Notes: generated by a model from the letters alone, not told the origin. 64,000 nt of DNA from CAWANF01 sp963783355 (GCA_963783355.1 CAWANF010000001.1:1054001-1118000), one strand, 5' to 3'. Positions 1-9,250 are shown, numbered from the stretch's first letter. Made by a program: numbers and translations.

Positions 1-605
1 GGGATGAGGGCTTCATAATATTCTAATCCACGGCGATGTGGAATTTCAAGTGAAAATAATGCTCCACCCAGAGGCGAACCGAATAGCGCACCAAGAGCTG
101 CCCCCATGCCGCAAAATGTAAAGGTACGAATAGTGTCATGATAGGAAGTAAGTTTGGAGGACAACCAGCTACCGAAACTGCCGACAATCTGTACAAGTGG
201 AGCTTCGGGGCCTGCACTGCCCCCAAATGCAATAGATATCAGAGAAATAACAATCATAGCCGGAGTCTTTTTTATATCCAGTTTGCCGTTTTTCATGTTG
301 ATATTATTTACAACGGCAGATATTTCCCCACAACGACCAATAAATCGGGTTGCAAGGCCGACAAGAAAGCCGCCAAAGGTTGTGATTATTATGGTGACAG
401 GCCAGGCCGGAAACGTCGAAGGTAATAAGTGTCCGATCCAATCATGAAAAGGCATCCAGACGATGTGCACGAATTGATTCATCATCTCGAAATAAACAGC
501 AACCATGAATCCACCAGCAAGACCAATTATGGCAGCCCAAAACATTACAAAACTATATGATGGCCAACGGTTAGTTTCCGGATTAATGAATAAGTAATTC
601 TTCAA
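1..605 (-). CDS. ClC-family chloride channel or H+/Cl- antiporter, N-terminal part
   Basis: Partial gene running off the left edge. ClC proteins are homodimeric inner-membrane channels or proton-coupled anion antiporters. The reverse strand reads through several hydrophobic helices and includes GGSAGPEAPLVQ, which matches the family GxEGP-type selectivity loop and keeps the gating glutamate. It is followed by GSPLGGALFSLEIPHRRG, the family helix that usually reads (A/S)PLAGxLFxxE. I chose a TTG at 605 because the frame upstream meets a stop and the residues after it (PETNRWPSYSFVMFWAAI) look like a normal ClC N-terminus. An ATG at 545 is the alternative. The gene is divergent from the MarR-type regulator at 738, which may control it. 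Family assignment is secure; channel versus antiporter cannot be decided. Confidence 0.85.
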   Translation of the reverse strand, partial: MKNYLFINPETNRWPSYSFVMFWAAIIGLAGGFMVAVYFEMMNQFVHIVWMPFHDWIGHLLPSTFPAWPVTIIITTFGGFLVGLATRFIGRCGEISAVVNNINMKNGKLDIKKTPAMIVISLISIAFGGSAGPEAPLVQIVGSFGSWLSSKLTSYHDTIRTFTFCGMGAALGALFGSPLGGALFSLEIPHRRGLEYYEALI

Positions 606-660
606 TTATTCTCACTGCTTTTTGGATGTTTATGTGGATTAGCAAATTATAAGCAGAAAA

Positions 661-679
661 TATATCGCAATACGATATA
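661..679. promoter_or_regulatory. candidate MarR-type operator palindrome
   Basis: Perfect 7-bp inverted repeat TATATCG-CAATA-CGATATA in the divergent spacer between the ClC gene and the MarR regulator. Size, symmetry and position fit a MarR dimer site controlling both promoters. Binding is inference. Confidence 0.5.
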
Positions 680-737
680 AAATGATAGGATATTTATTTA
701 ATCATTATGATATTCTCTTCAACAAGGGTTTAAGACT

Positions 738-1163
738 ATGAAAAAAACAGATATCTCTGATGAAGAATATGCTTTGCTGGCAGAATTTCGCTATGCGCTG
801 CGGAAGTTCATGAATTTCAGTAAGGAAGAAGCTGTGTCGGTTCATTTGACTCCAAAACAGCATCAGGCTTTGCTGGCCATACGTGGATTCGGAACGAAAT
901 TAAATCCAGTATCTGTCGGAGATGTGGCAGAGTGGTTACAGATTCGGCATCATAGTGCGGTTGGGCTCATAAATCGCCTGGAAGGCCTTCAACTGCTTCA
1001 GCGAATGACCTGTGAAAATGACAAAAGAAAAGTGAATATTGTGCTTACCCAAAAAGGAAGCGACTTGTTAGATGAGCTCACGGCTGTTCATAAGGAAGAA
1101 ATTCGGCGTATTGGCCCGGAACTCAGAAAATTATTGCATCAGTTGTCCGATGAGTACGAATAG
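738..1163 (+). CDS. MarR-family winged-helix transcriptional regulator
   Basis: A 141-residue protein of normal MarR length. MarR proteins are dimeric repressors that bind palindromes and release DNA on ligand binding or oxidation. The winged-helix core is visible: LTPKQHQALLAI (about 37-48), VGDVAEWLQIRHHSAVGLINRL (helix-turn-helix, about 61-82), and the wing with NDKRKVNIVLTQKG (about 95-108). Terminal helices would form the dimer interface. One cysteine lies just before the wing, so redox sensing is possible but not shown. It is transcribed divergently from a ClC gene across a 19-bp palindrome, so autoregulation and control of the channel are likely. Its last 25 bp overlap the convergent lipoprotein gene. 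Confidence 0.85.
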   Translation: MKKTDISDEEYALLAEFRYALRKFMNFSKEEAVSVHLTPKQHQALLAIRGFGTKLNPVSVGDVAEWLQIRHHSAVGLINRLEGLQLLQRMTCENDKRKVNIVLTQKGSDLLDELTAVHKEEIRRIGPELRKLLHQLSDEYE

Positions 1164-1660
1164 TTCTTGAGATTTTTTAAAGCATTGAAATGGGCAATAA
1201 ATGCCTCGGCTTCCTGTTTTTCGAAGCATTTCAGGGCTGGTTTATCCTCGTCAATGATTCGTTCGAAAGAGAACAGATGTTTGTGGTTATAATCAAAAAC
1301 CAAACCTCCATCATCGTATGTTACGGATTTGATATCACTCAAATTGTATTCGAGTTTACGGTTAATTAATTCGCGCACATGCGATTTGACAAAATTTGAA
1401 AATTCTCCGGCCCAATCGTCATTACTTCTATTCTTGTTTTCTGATAAATCTTTATTTGCCTGATTCAGCATCTCTTTCGAAAGCTGCATGTAAACCGTTG
1501 AGTCGTTTATTCCTAAAATAATTTTGTTGTCACTCGTTTGAATCGAAAAATTGTGCTCTCCTTTAGAGTTTGCCCAAACATTAGAAATATTTTTGGATGA
1601 AGAATGTTTGGAACAGGCACACATCATAAGACCTATAGCTAGAGTTACAAAATATTTCAT
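1139..1660 (-). CDS. putative lipoprotein of unknown function
   Basis: A 173-residue protein starting MKYFVTLAIGLMMCAC, a short basic and hydrophobic signal with cysteines in a lipobox-like position, so it is probably lipidated and anchored in the periplasm or outer membrane. The mature part is hydrophilic, rich in Asn, Lys and Glu, and has no motif I recognise. It converges on and overlaps the MarR gene by 25 bp, so the two messages are complementary at their 3' ends. Expression is supported only by the intact frame and the credible signal peptide. Confidence 0.6.
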   Translation of the reverse strand: MKYFVTLAIGLMMCACSKHSSSKNISNVWANSKGEHNFSIQTSDNKIILGINDSTVYMQLSKEMLNQANKDLSENKNRSNDDWAGEFSNFVKSHVRELINRKLEYNLSDIKSVTYDDGGLVFDYNHKHLFSFERIIDEDKPALKCFEKQEAEAFIAHFNALKNLKNYSYSSDN

Positions 1661-2073
1661 GATATAAACCTCAGTTAGAGAGTTGGGTATTTTCCATTCC
1701 CGGTTTTAAAATTAACCAATATTACGCAATGAATGCGTAGAGGTTTCAATAATTATCCATTAAGCCATTTCCTTACAACTGAGTGTAATTTTTAGTAAAG
1801 AGCAGGGCTATTGGATCGTCGTAAGATATTGAATAATTGGTACATCAGCCAATGCTATAGAAAAATATAAAGAATACAAGCCGGAATAAAAAAAACGTTT
1901 AAAAATGGTCAGGTATTCCGGTTTAATCAGCAAACTATGTAACCCAAACACATTGACACAGTAGCACTAAAACACGAACCTGTTCGTTAAAAACAAATAT
2001 AACTATATGGTTATTTATTATTTTATTTCGTATCTTTGTTTCAAACTAACAAAACATCAAATTCTGAACTCAT
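1661..2073. other. AT-rich intergenic region with inverted repeat
   Basis: No gene seen. It contains an 8-bp inverted repeat, CCGGAATA at 1881-1888 and TATTCCGG at 1914-1921, 25 bp apart, of unknown role. The right end carries the promoter of the thioredoxin gene. Confidence 0.5.
2031..2038 (+). promoter_or_regulatory. Bacteroidota-like -7 promoter element before trx
   Basis: TATCTTTG matches the TAnnTTTG element used by the Bacteroidota housekeeping sigma factor, 35 bp before the thioredoxin ATG. No clear -33 TTG element is visible, so this is suggestive only. Confidence 0.4.
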
Positions 2074-2448
2074 ATGACACATTTAACCTTAGAGAGTTTC
2101 AAAGAAAATGTCTTCAACTTTGAGGCCAACAAAGAATGGAAATTTGAAGGCGATCTTCCCTGTATCATCGATTTTTATGCCGACTGGTGTGGCCCGTGTA
2201 AAATGGTTGCTCCAATACTCGAAGAATTATCCGAAGAGTACAAAGGGAAAATAAATATTTACAAAGTTGATACGGAAGATCAACAGGAACTGGCGGCTAT
2301 GTTTGGTATTCGCAGCATCCCATCGATACTGTTCTGTCCCAAAGACACACAACCACAAATGGCTATGGGGGCATTGCCCAAAGCCACATTTGTTAAAGCC
2401 ATCGACGATATTTTGTTGAAAGATCAGGCAGTCAAAGAAGAATCCTGA
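2074..2448 (+). CDS. trxA: thioredoxin
   Basis: A 124-residue cytoplasmic thioredoxin, a general disulfide reductase fed by thioredoxin reductase. The active site WCGPC is at residues 38-42 within FYADWCGPCKMVAPILEEL, and the cis-proline loop is present in RSIPSIL at about 75. No signal peptide is present. It is somewhat longer than E. coli TrxA (109 residues) because of an N-terminal extension. A single-gene unit is suggested by its own promoter-like element and a strong intrinsic terminator 33 bp after the stop. Confidence 0.93.
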   Translation: MTHLTLESFKENVFNFEANKEWKFEGDLPCIIDFYADWCGPCKMVAPILEELSEEYKGKINIYKVDTEDQQELAAMFGIRSIPSILFCPKDTQPQMAMGALPKATFVKAIDDILLKDQAVKEES

Positions 2449-2481
2449 TTTTTTAGGTAATTTTATACTCCATTTACAGCA

Positions 2482-2521
2482 CCCTGTCCGAATGTTCTAT
2501 GGTTCGGGCAGGGTTTTTTTA
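2482..2521 (+). terminator. rho-independent terminator after trxA
   Basis: Stem CCCTGTCCGAA (2482-2492) pairs with TTCGGGCAGGG (2503-2513) with one G-U pair, followed by eight T. It ends the thioredoxin transcript between two convergent genes. Confidence 0.9.
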
Positions 2522-2532
2522 TTTTATTTCTT

Positions 2533-4188
2533 TCAGGAAGGAAAGGTATAGAGAAAACGTTTGATCTTTTGGGTCGGTGTTTTATCAAATTCCTCAGGGT
2601 AAAGCTTTATTTCTGCTAATTGTGAAAAAGCAGGCAATTCCTTATTAATCACTTTCCTGATCTCTTCCATTTTATTCTGAAGCTGTACTTCTCCCAAGTG
2701 TTCTTTATCAGCTGCCTCCATATCCGGAAAAACAAGGGTGTACAATTTGCCGTCTTTTTCCAGTATCAGCGATTCCTGGATATAGGGCATATTATTTAAC
2801 AGGGATTCGATTTCTTCCGGGTAAATATTTTGTCCCGATGGCCCCAGAATCATATTCTTACTACGCCCTTTTATATAGATAAAGCCATCTTTATCCATCA
2901 GGCCGAGGTCACCGGTATGAAGCCATCCGTCCGAATCAATGGTTTCGGCTGTGGCGATGTCATTTTTGTAATATCCATTCATCACATTTTGGCCTTTTAC
3001 CAGAATTTCTCCAGCTTCGGCAGATGTGCCATTCCTTTGAATGCGTACTTCCATTCGATCAACCGCAACACCAACCGACGTCAGCCTAATTACATCATGA
3101 GGTGCATAACTGATAAGCGGACCACATTCGGTCATCCCGTACCCGATGGTATACGGAAATCCGATGGTTTTCAGAAATTTCTCAACATCATGATTCAAAG
3201 CCGCACCGCCAATTACGACTTCCAGGAAGTTTCCCCCCAGGAAATCTGTCAGCTTCCTCAATATTTTTCGATAAATAAAAGCTCTTGCACCGGGCAGCTT
3301 TACGGCCAGTTTTACGGCCGGTTTATCTAATTGCGGGCGGATTTGTTTCTTGTAGATTTTTTCGAGTATCAGGGGAACCATGAATACAAGCCGGGGCCTG
3401 ACCTCGTGAAAAGCTTTTAGTAATATATTTGGGGAAGGTATTTTGTCTAAAAATGTGATATGGCATCCCATCGTTGTCGGGAAAATGAGTTCGAAAGCGC
3501 CTGCTAGGGCATGAGCCAATGGCAAAAAGGAGAGAATGGCATCTCCGGGCTGCAGGGGCATGTTATCCCTTGCATAAATTAAATTGGACAGGAAAGAACA
3601 ATGTGGGAGCATGACGCCTTTCGAAAAACCGGTTGTACCGGATGTGTAAACAATGGCGGCGAGATCTTCCAGGGATGGATGAACTAAATTGAATTGTTGA
3701 GGGCTGATGTTTTTTTCAGCCTCGTGGAATTTACTGTGAACTTTGTCGATCTCCTGTTCAATCTTATCTGTTTTTTTATGCAATATTGTAAAATCAGATA
3801 AAGAAAAAACGGCTAACAGCTTACCCATTTTATCGAAATCAAGTTTCTCCGCAATGGTATCAGACGAAAAAAGAAACTGTGAATCGGAGTGATTGACAAT
3901 ATGATGGACATTTTCAGGGGTGAAATCGGGCAGTATGGGAACAATGGCTGCACCATAGGTGATGACACTGATATATATAGTGGCCCAATTTGAGGAATTC
4001 TTCCCAATCAGGGCAATCTTATCACCTTTTTTTATTTTATTGGCCTTGAAAATCTGGTGGAAAAGCAAAATATCTTTAGCCAGTTCACCATATGTTTTTG
4101 TGCTTCCCTCAAAGTCGGAGTAGGCGGGGAGATGCCAGTTTTGTTGTATGCTGGTCTCAATAAAACTGACGAAATCGTTGTCAGGCAT
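2533..4188 (-). CDS. AMP-dependent acyl-CoA synthetase (long-chain fatty acid ligase type)
   Basis: A 551-residue member of the ANL adenylate-forming family, which activates a carboxylic acid with ATP and joins it to CoA. Motifs in order: the phosphate-binding loop YTSGTTGFSKGV (about 188), YGMTECGPLISY (about 340, the motif A5 region), DGWLHTGDLG (motif A7) and YIKGRSKNMILGPSGQNIYP (hinge region). The C-terminal catalytic lysine is in KTPTQKIKRF. Length and motifs fit FadD-like long-chain acyl-CoA synthetases, but the chain length of the substrate cannot be read. A cupin gene lies 45 bp upstream on the same strand and may be cotranscribed. Confidence 0.88.
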   Translation of the reverse strand: MPDNDFVSFIETSIQQNWHLPAYSDFEGSTKTYGELAKDILLFHQIFKANKIKKGDKIALIGKNSSNWATIYISVITYGAAIVPILPDFTPENVHHIVNHSDSQFLFSSDTIAEKLDFDKMGKLLAVFSLSDFTILHKKTDKIEQEIDKVHSKFHEAEKNISPQQFNLVHPSLEDLAAIVYTSGTTGFSKGVMLPHCSFLSNLIYARDNMPLQPGDAILSFLPLAHALAGAFELIFPTTMGCHITFLDKIPSPNILLKAFHEVRPRLVFMVPLILEKIYKKQIRPQLDKPAVKLAVKLPGARAFIYRKILRKLTDFLGGNFLEVVIGGAALNHDVEKFLKTIGFPYTIGYGMTECGPLISYAPHDVIRLTSVGVAVDRMEVRIQRNGTSAEAGEILVKGQNVMNGYYKNDIATAETIDSDGWLHTGDLGLMDKDGFIYIKGRSKNMILGPSGQNIYPEEIESLLNNMPYIQESLILEKDGKLYTLVFPDMEAADKEHLGEVQLQNKMEEIRKVINKELPAFSQLAEIKLYPEEFDKTPTQKIKRFLYTFPS

Positions 4189-4233
4189 AAGTTCTCTCTC
4201 GAATGTTAACAGAAATCGTATAAATGATTAATA

Positions 4234-4593
4234 TTATAAATTTTTAGGCTGCCCTACAGTCCGTTCATTTTGTATGTTTCCGGTATTTAAGGTGCCGGCA
4301 GGTTCAAACATCAAAATCTGGGCTTCTTCCGGGGCATATGGCTGATGTTCAACACCTCTCGGAACGATGAATAATTCACCCTCATGTAGTTCGATTTCTC
4401 GATCCTGCAACCGAATGATGATCCGTCCTTTAATTACCAAGAAAAGTTCGTCCTCATTTTCATGAGAATGCCAAATAAATTCGCCTTTAATTTTTGCGAT
4501 TTTTACATGTTGTCCGTTTAAAGACCCAATGATGCCCGGTTCCCAGTAATAGGACACTTTTTGAAACTTCTCTGCAATATTTACTTTATCCAT
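4234..4593 (-). CDS. small single-domain cupin protein
   Basis: A 119-residue protein with one cupin barrel. Motif 1 is G-EFIW-HSH-ENED-E-LFLVIK-G, carrying the two histidines and glutamate that hold a metal. Motif 2 is GELFIVPRGVEH with the last histidine. All four expected metal ligands are present, so a metal-dependent activity is possible, but small cupins of this kind are mostly uncharacterised. It is immediately upstream of the acyl-CoA synthetase on the same strand. The protein is soluble with no signal peptide. Confidence 0.8.
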   Translation of the reverse strand: MDKVNIAEKFQKVSYYWEPGIIGSLNGQHVKIAKIKGEFIWHSHENEDELFLVIKGRIIIRLQDREIELHEGELFIVPRGVEHQPYAPEEAQILMFEPAGTLNTGNIQNERTVGQPKNL

Positions 4594-4694
4594 GCGAATT
4601 AACCGATTATTAATACAGATATGAACCGGTTAAAATTACAGAAAACTTTGGCAATTAAAATAGTTTTTTCGCTGAAATTACCCTGTTAAATGCA

Positions 4695-4997
4695 TCAAAT
4701 GTGAGTTAACTGATATCTGAAAGGCCGTGAGCCCGGAATGCGTATAATAATATTTCTGGCTTCCATATCGAGTTTTACGACTTCGACATACCATTTGATG
4801 GAACCGACATCTTCTTTCTGAAGCTGTATACCAACACATTGCGTTAATTGTTTGTGTGTCAATTCACCGGCGCCTTTTAAACATTCTTCAATGCAAGCAC
4901 GAATAATAACATATTTGGATTGATCGATCCTAACGCCATTTTTCCTTTTGTCAGGATTTAATGTTTGAATTTTGTGAGTGATTGTTTTGCTCGTCAT
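4695..4997 (-). CDS. conserved hypothetical protein, possible winged-helix fold
   Basis: About 100 residues. I chose the ATG at 4997 over an upstream TTG at 5033 because an AGG sequence precedes it at a suitable distance. The sequence (IQTLNPDKRKNGVRIDQSKY, then GELTHKQLTQCV and IKWYVEVVKLDMEARNII) resembles small DUF6958-like proteins found in Bacteroidota, from memory and at low certainty. The alternation of helices with a basic IPGSRPFRYQL tail would suit a small winged-helix domain. Function is unknown. Confidence 0.55.
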   Translation of the reverse strand: MTSKTITHKIQTLNPDKRKNGVRIDQSKYVIIRACIEECLKGAGELTHKQLTQCVGIQLQKEDVGSIKWYVEVVKLDMEARNIIIRIPGSRPFRYQLTHI

Positions 4998-5400
4998 TTT
5001 ATAGGACCTGACTATTTTCTTGAGAATAATCAAAATTCAAACTCAATAACCAGCTGGTATTTCTTGCTAAATTAAGCAGTTATATTGAGCTGTTGCTTAA
5101 TCCAAAATTGAAGTATTGGATATGTACTAATCTCTTTATTTAGATGAATTTAGGCTAACAACCGAAAAAGCCTTGTCTCAATCTACGTAAGAAGTATTTA
5201 TACTAGTGTCAAATTATTAGGCGTAATTCTAAATACATACGTAATAAGTAATTAGGGTTAAATAAAATTTAGATGCAAATTTATTTAAAGATAATCGCTT
5301 CATAATTCTATTATTCACCGTGTTAACGGGTAACATTATCATCATAAAAGTTTAAAATTCCGTTAATATTTACAGTCATTTTTCGTGGTATTCTTGTACC
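4998..5400. other. AT-rich intergenic region
   Basis: About 400 bp between divergent genes. I see no ORF, RNA fold or clear repeat. It presumably holds the promoters of both flanking genes. Confidence 0.5.
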
Positions 5401-6408
5401 ATGAAAATTTTATTCGGAATACAGGGAACCGGACACGGACATATCTCAAGAGCCAGGGAAATTCTGCCCGAATTACAAAAATATGCCGAAGTCGATGTGT
5501 TGATCAGTGGTTATGGCTGCAACCTGGACTTGCACGGATATCGCGTCGATAAAAAACGCGGGATTAGCCTGGTCTACGACAGACGCGGAAAGGTGTCTTT
5601 TCTGAAGACTATCGGTAATATCAAATTCAATGTTTTTGTGGATGATCTTATGGGCGTCACAGCCTCCGATTACGACCTGGTTATCAGTGATTTTGAACCC
5701 ATAACTTCATGGGCAGCCAGGAAATCGGGTATCCCGGTTGTCGGACTAAGCCACCAGGCCTCATTTTTATCTCATCGAACTCCGCGTCCGCCTGTTCGTT
5801 CATTTTTTGCAGAAAAAATTCTTCGTCATTATGCACCCTGTACCCATCCTGTTGGATTTCATTTCCTGAGATATGACGATTTCATTCAGCCGCCGGTTAT
5901 TCGTTCTGAGGTAAGGAATTTAATACCTACGACCGGAGATCATGTTACCGTTTATTTACCCGCCTATGAAGATCCTTACCTGGTGGATATTTTTTCACAA
6001 CTGCCCGAAGTGGACTGGGAATTGTTTTCCATCCATACAACCATTCCGCATCGAATTAAAAACTGCCTGATTCAACCGGTCGAAAACCATTCCTTTTTGA
6101 AAAGTCTCGAATGTAGTTATGCCGTGATGACCGGTGGTGGTTTCGAAACCTGTGCCGAATCGTTATTTCTCGGGAAAAAATTGATGGTCATCCCAATCAC
6201 CAATCAATACGAACAACAGTGCAATGCCGCAGCCTTGTCTAAGTTTGGGGTTCCGGTTTTGCAGAAGCTGGAACATACCAGTATTTCTCATATCGACCAG
6301 TGGTTAAATGATAATTTTTCCGCCAGACTTCCAGAATATTGTAACGTACCGATACTTATTCGGCAAATCATTCAGTCCTATCGGGACAGGCGTTCTGAAG
6401 CGGCCTGA
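5401..6408 (+). CDS. GT-B glycosyltransferase, MJ1255/VC2487 type
   Basis: A 335-residue protein of GT-B architecture related to MurG and UGT-like enzymes. It starts KILFGIQGTGHGHISRAREI, the N-terminal acceptor-side glycine loop typical of the MJ1255/VC2487 group. The C-terminal nucleotide-sugar half has VMTGGGFETCAESLFLGK followed by VIPITNQYEQQCNA, matching the family donor-binding GGG and E/Q motifs. No membrane segment is present. Acceptor and sugar are unknown. It appears to stand alone, with its own upstream region. Confidence 0.8.
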   Translation: MKILFGIQGTGHGHISRAREILPELQKYAEVDVLISGYGCNLDLHGYRVDKKRGISLVYDRRGKVSFLKTIGNIKFNVFVDDLMGVTASDYDLVISDFEPITSWAARKSGIPVVGLSHQASFLSHRTPRPPVRSFFAEKILRHYAPCTHPVGFHFLRYDDFIQPPVIRSEVRNLIPTTGDHVTVYLPAYEDPYLVDIFSQLPEVDWELFSIHTTIPHRIKNCLIQPVENHSFLKSLECSYAVMTGGGFETCAESLFLGKKLMVIPITNQYEQQCNAAALSKFGVPVLQKLEHTSISHIDQWLNDNFSARLPEYCNVPILIRQIIQSYRDRRSEAA

Positions 6409-6549
6409 TTACGGTTCTGTTCCGCTTTCTTGTTAACAGATTTTAATATGAAATCATCCCAAAATTCATTGAGTTGATTTCAGCCTTGTGCATATTACCT
6501 GTAGAACTTAATGCACACTATCATCAAAATTTGGAGGCTGTTTACTCAT

Positions 6550-7680
6550 ATGAAAGCGCCAGAGCTGATCAATGAATTAATCCGGCAGGAGAATCCAGAT
6601 TGTGTTTCTGTCTTTTTGCCGACCCATATTAAAGGAGAGGATGTCCAGCAGGACGTCATACGGTTAAAAAATCTTATTCGTAAAGCGAGTAATGAATTAT
6701 CTGATAAAGGATTGCGTGATGAGGTTATTGAGGACATTCTGCAAGATGCCAAAGCTTTGTTTAATGATACGAAATTCTGGCAGTATCAAAACGAAGGGCT
6801 TGCTTTATTTATTCATCCCGGTTATTTCAGAATTCAAAAGACACCGTTTCGAATGAAGGAGCATATTTATATTGGTGACCATTTTTCCATAACGCCAATA
6901 TTGCCATTATTGTCACGGGAAGGATCGTTTTTTATCCTGGCTGTGAGTCAAAAGGACGTTCGTTTATACAAAGCTGATTTGGAAATTATCGAACAATTGC
7001 ACACCGATGAATTTCCGAAAAGCCTGAAAGAATTTTTGAAATATGATGATCTTGAACGTCAGTTGCAGATGCGATCTTCGACAGGAGATTCCGTTATATT
7101 TCATGGACACGGAGGAGGTTCTGATGATGCGAAGAAGAATATCGATCGGTTTATTAAAGCCATCGAAAGTGGAGTGACCGGCCTTCTGAATAACAGCCAG
7201 GATCCATTAATTCTTGCCGGAGTTGAATCTATAACCTCAACATATCGTGTTCATAACCGGTATAAATATGTCCTGGAAAAGGAGATAAGGGGAAATCCGG
7301 ATATCATAAAAGACAGTATTTTACATCAAAAAGCCCTAAAAATTGCCGGAGAATATTACCTTTCTGATGTATATGATGATATCAAACGATTCGAAGAACT
7401 GGTGGGAACCGACAGATGTTCGACGGATATCAGGGATATCGTCATTGCCTCTGAATATGGTAAAATAGACACTTTGCTGCTGGCCGTCGGTACTAATAAA
7501 TGGGGCAAATTCGATAAAGAAAAACAGGAGGTACTGGTCAGTAATCACCCGGTGAAGGAATTCTATGATTTAGTCAATTATTCGGCCGTCAAAACGCTGG
7601 AAAATGGCGGCAGCACACATACGGTCAATGCACGGGAAATGCCCGGAAAAGCTTCTATGGCGGCTATTTTTCGGTATTAA
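6550..7680 (+). CDS. bacterial archaeo-eukaryotic release-factor-like protein (baeRF family)
   Basis: A 376-residue protein with three apparent segments like the eRF1-related baeRF proteins: an N-terminal domain with CVSVFLPTH, a middle domain with FFILAVSQKDVRLYK, and a C-terminal Pelota/eRF1-like domain ending in the usual KASMAAIFRY. The loop FHGHGGGSDDAKKN lies where eRF1-type proteins carry a functional loop, though this is not a plain GGQ. I chose the ATG at 6550, which has GGAGG 12 nt upstream, over an ATG at 6511. The proposed role is ribosome-associated, possibly rescue or stress related; none is proven. It is convergent with the next gene with no gap. Confidence 0.72.
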   Translation: MKAPELINELIRQENPDCVSVFLPTHIKGEDVQQDVIRLKNLIRKASNELSDKGLRDEVIEDILQDAKALFNDTKFWQYQNEGLALFIHPGYFRIQKTPFRMKEHIYIGDHFSITPILPLLSREGSFFILAVSQKDVRLYKADLEIIEQLHTDEFPKSLKEFLKYDDLERQLQMRSSTGDSVIFHGHGGGSDDAKKNIDRFIKAIESGVTGLLNNSQDPLILAGVESITSTYRVHNRYKYVLEKEIRGNPDIIKDSILHQKALKIAGEYYLSDVYDDIKRFEELVGTDRCSTDIRDIVIASEYGKIDTLLLAVGTNKWGKFDKEKQEVLVSNHPVKEFYDLVNYSAVKTLENGGSTHTVNAREMPGKASMAAIFRY

Positions 7681-8922
7681 TCAGATTATTAAAAGGGAAA
7701 GGGCACCAGTTGCGATAATCAAAGTCAGAATGAGCAGGATCTTATACCCGGCTTTTAATCCGGCAATGCCATTGAAAAGAATTCCCTTAACAAGTGTATT
7801 GATGATAGCCGCCAGGAAAAGGGCAAAGGTTGCAACGTGAATGGCCAGATCGCCCAATGTCATATGAGATACCGAAAGCGTGATGGCATCGACATCAGCC
7901 AGTCCTGATATGCCGGACAAAATATATAAACCGGTTTCACCAAACCAGTAACGGAACGCAGCCGCCAGCAACATAATGGCGGTCAGCAGCAGGCCGAATT
8001 TTATAGCGGGCAATAACTGGAAGGGATTGGAAATTAAGACTTCATTGTCTATGATAATATGACGGCTTTGATACCATAGAACAAAAGCTGCGGCATAGGT
8101 CAGTATTCCCATGATTCCCAAAGGAATTGCTAATTCAGATAACAATTGAAAGTTGACAATGCCCGCAATGACCAGGATGCGTGGAAACATGGTAGCTGAA
8201 GCAACGAGAACCCCGGCATTAATGAGATTATTTTCTTTATGATTTTTGATCATACGGGCAAAGTTGATAGTGACAACTGTCGATGATACGAGTCCGCCGA
8301 AAAGGCTGGTAAAGAAAACACCTCGCTCTGGTCCTCCGATTTTTATAGCAAAATATCCGATGAATGAAAGTCCCGCAATCAGCACCACCATCCACCAGAT
8401 ATGATATGGATTTAAAGAATTGAGCGGGCCGAATCCTTTATTGGGCAAAACCGGTAAAATGACAACAGATATCAGCAATAGTTTTAAAACGGCAAATAAC
8501 TCTTTGGATTCAAGATGAGTAAGCCAGCGATGTAACACTGGTTTCAGGCTTAGGATAGTGGCTGTAATGACGGCTGAAGCGGCAGCGACGGCCATGTATC
8601 CCTGGACGGACAAGGCACCCAGTGCAAAGGTAACCAGTGATGCGACTGCCGTAGTGATGCCCACATCTTTATCTTCTTTGATATCCATGATATGCGCGGA
8701 AATCAGCAGGCCGGCGAAGGCAATAAAAGCAAAACCTAGCAAGATATTTCCGAGGTCACTGGCCAGGGCCGCCCATAAGCCACCCAGTAAACTAATCAGC
8801 CCGAATGTTCGGATACCGGCTATGCGCGTTCCTTCCTGCGCCTCTCTTTCATGCCAGCCCCGCTCCATCCCGATAAGAAATCCAATGGCCAATGCCAGGC
8901 CGAGTCGGATAAACAATTGCAT
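7681..8922 (-). CDS. MgtC/SapB-like N-terminal plus DUF4010 membrane protein
   Basis: A 413-residue polytopic inner-membrane protein with about 11-12 hydrophobic helices. The N-terminus, RLGLALAIGFLIGMERGWHE followed by GIRTFGLISLLGGL, matches the MgtC family motif with conserved GxERG and RTF(G/A)L. The C-terminal half, with FFTSLFGGLVSSTVVTINFA and SGLADVDAITLSVS, matches DUF4010. Such proteins are common and poorly characterised; transport is a guess. Its stop abuts that of the baeRF gene. Confidence 0.8.
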   Translation of the reverse strand: MQLFIRLGLALAIGFLIGMERGWHEREAQEGTRIAGIRTFGLISLLGGLWAALASDLGNILLGFAFIAFAGLLISAHIMDIKEDKDVGITTAVASLVTFALGALSVQGYMAVAAASAVITATILSLKPVLHRWLTHLESKELFAVLKLLLISVVILPVLPNKGFGPLNSLNPYHIWWMVVLIAGLSFIGYFAIKIGGPERGVFFTSLFGGLVSSTVVTINFARMIKNHKENNLINAGVLVASATMFPRILVIAGIVNFQLLSELAIPLGIMGILTYAAAFVLWYQSRHIIIDNEVLISNPFQLLPAIKFGLLLTAIMLLAAAFRYWFGETGLYILSGISGLADVDAITLSVSHMTLGDLAIHVATFALFLAAIINTLVKGILFNGIAGLKAGYKILLILTLIIATGALSLLII

Positions 8923-9250
8923 GGACGCTCCGGTTTATGTCCGTTATGTCTATAATTGATTAAATAGTAATCTTTTAAGCAAGATACGTTTAAAAACAAT
9001 TTAAGTCATTTGCAGATAGCAGGATACAATAATGTGTTGATAGTGAATAGGAGGCTGATATGTTGGTTTGTGTTTTACTTCAATAAAAAAGGCTAGGCAA
9101 ATATGGAGTAATTTTATTTTGAATTTAACAAATATTTATTCATTTTGATTGGGCTATTTCATTGATTTACAGTTAATTAGAGTTTTCTTTGAGAATACAA
9201 TTCGGAGAGGATTTAAAATTTATTTGTGCTAAAAGTATGGGTATGTACAA
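8923..9250. other. AT-rich intergenic region
   Basis: About 330 bp between divergent genes. I see no ORF, RNA or obvious repeat. It separates the MgtC-like gene from the AT-rich glycosyltransferase pair. Confidence 0.5.

Noticed and set aside
154..447. Plus-strand ORFs at the left edge
   Set aside because: The opposite strand encodes the ClC selectivity-loop motif and transmembrane helices, so these are shadows.
8558..8959. Plus-strand ORF of 133 codons
   Set aside because: Antisense to the MgtC-like gene; rich in Ala, Ser and Pro as expected from the complement of a hydrophobic membrane gene.
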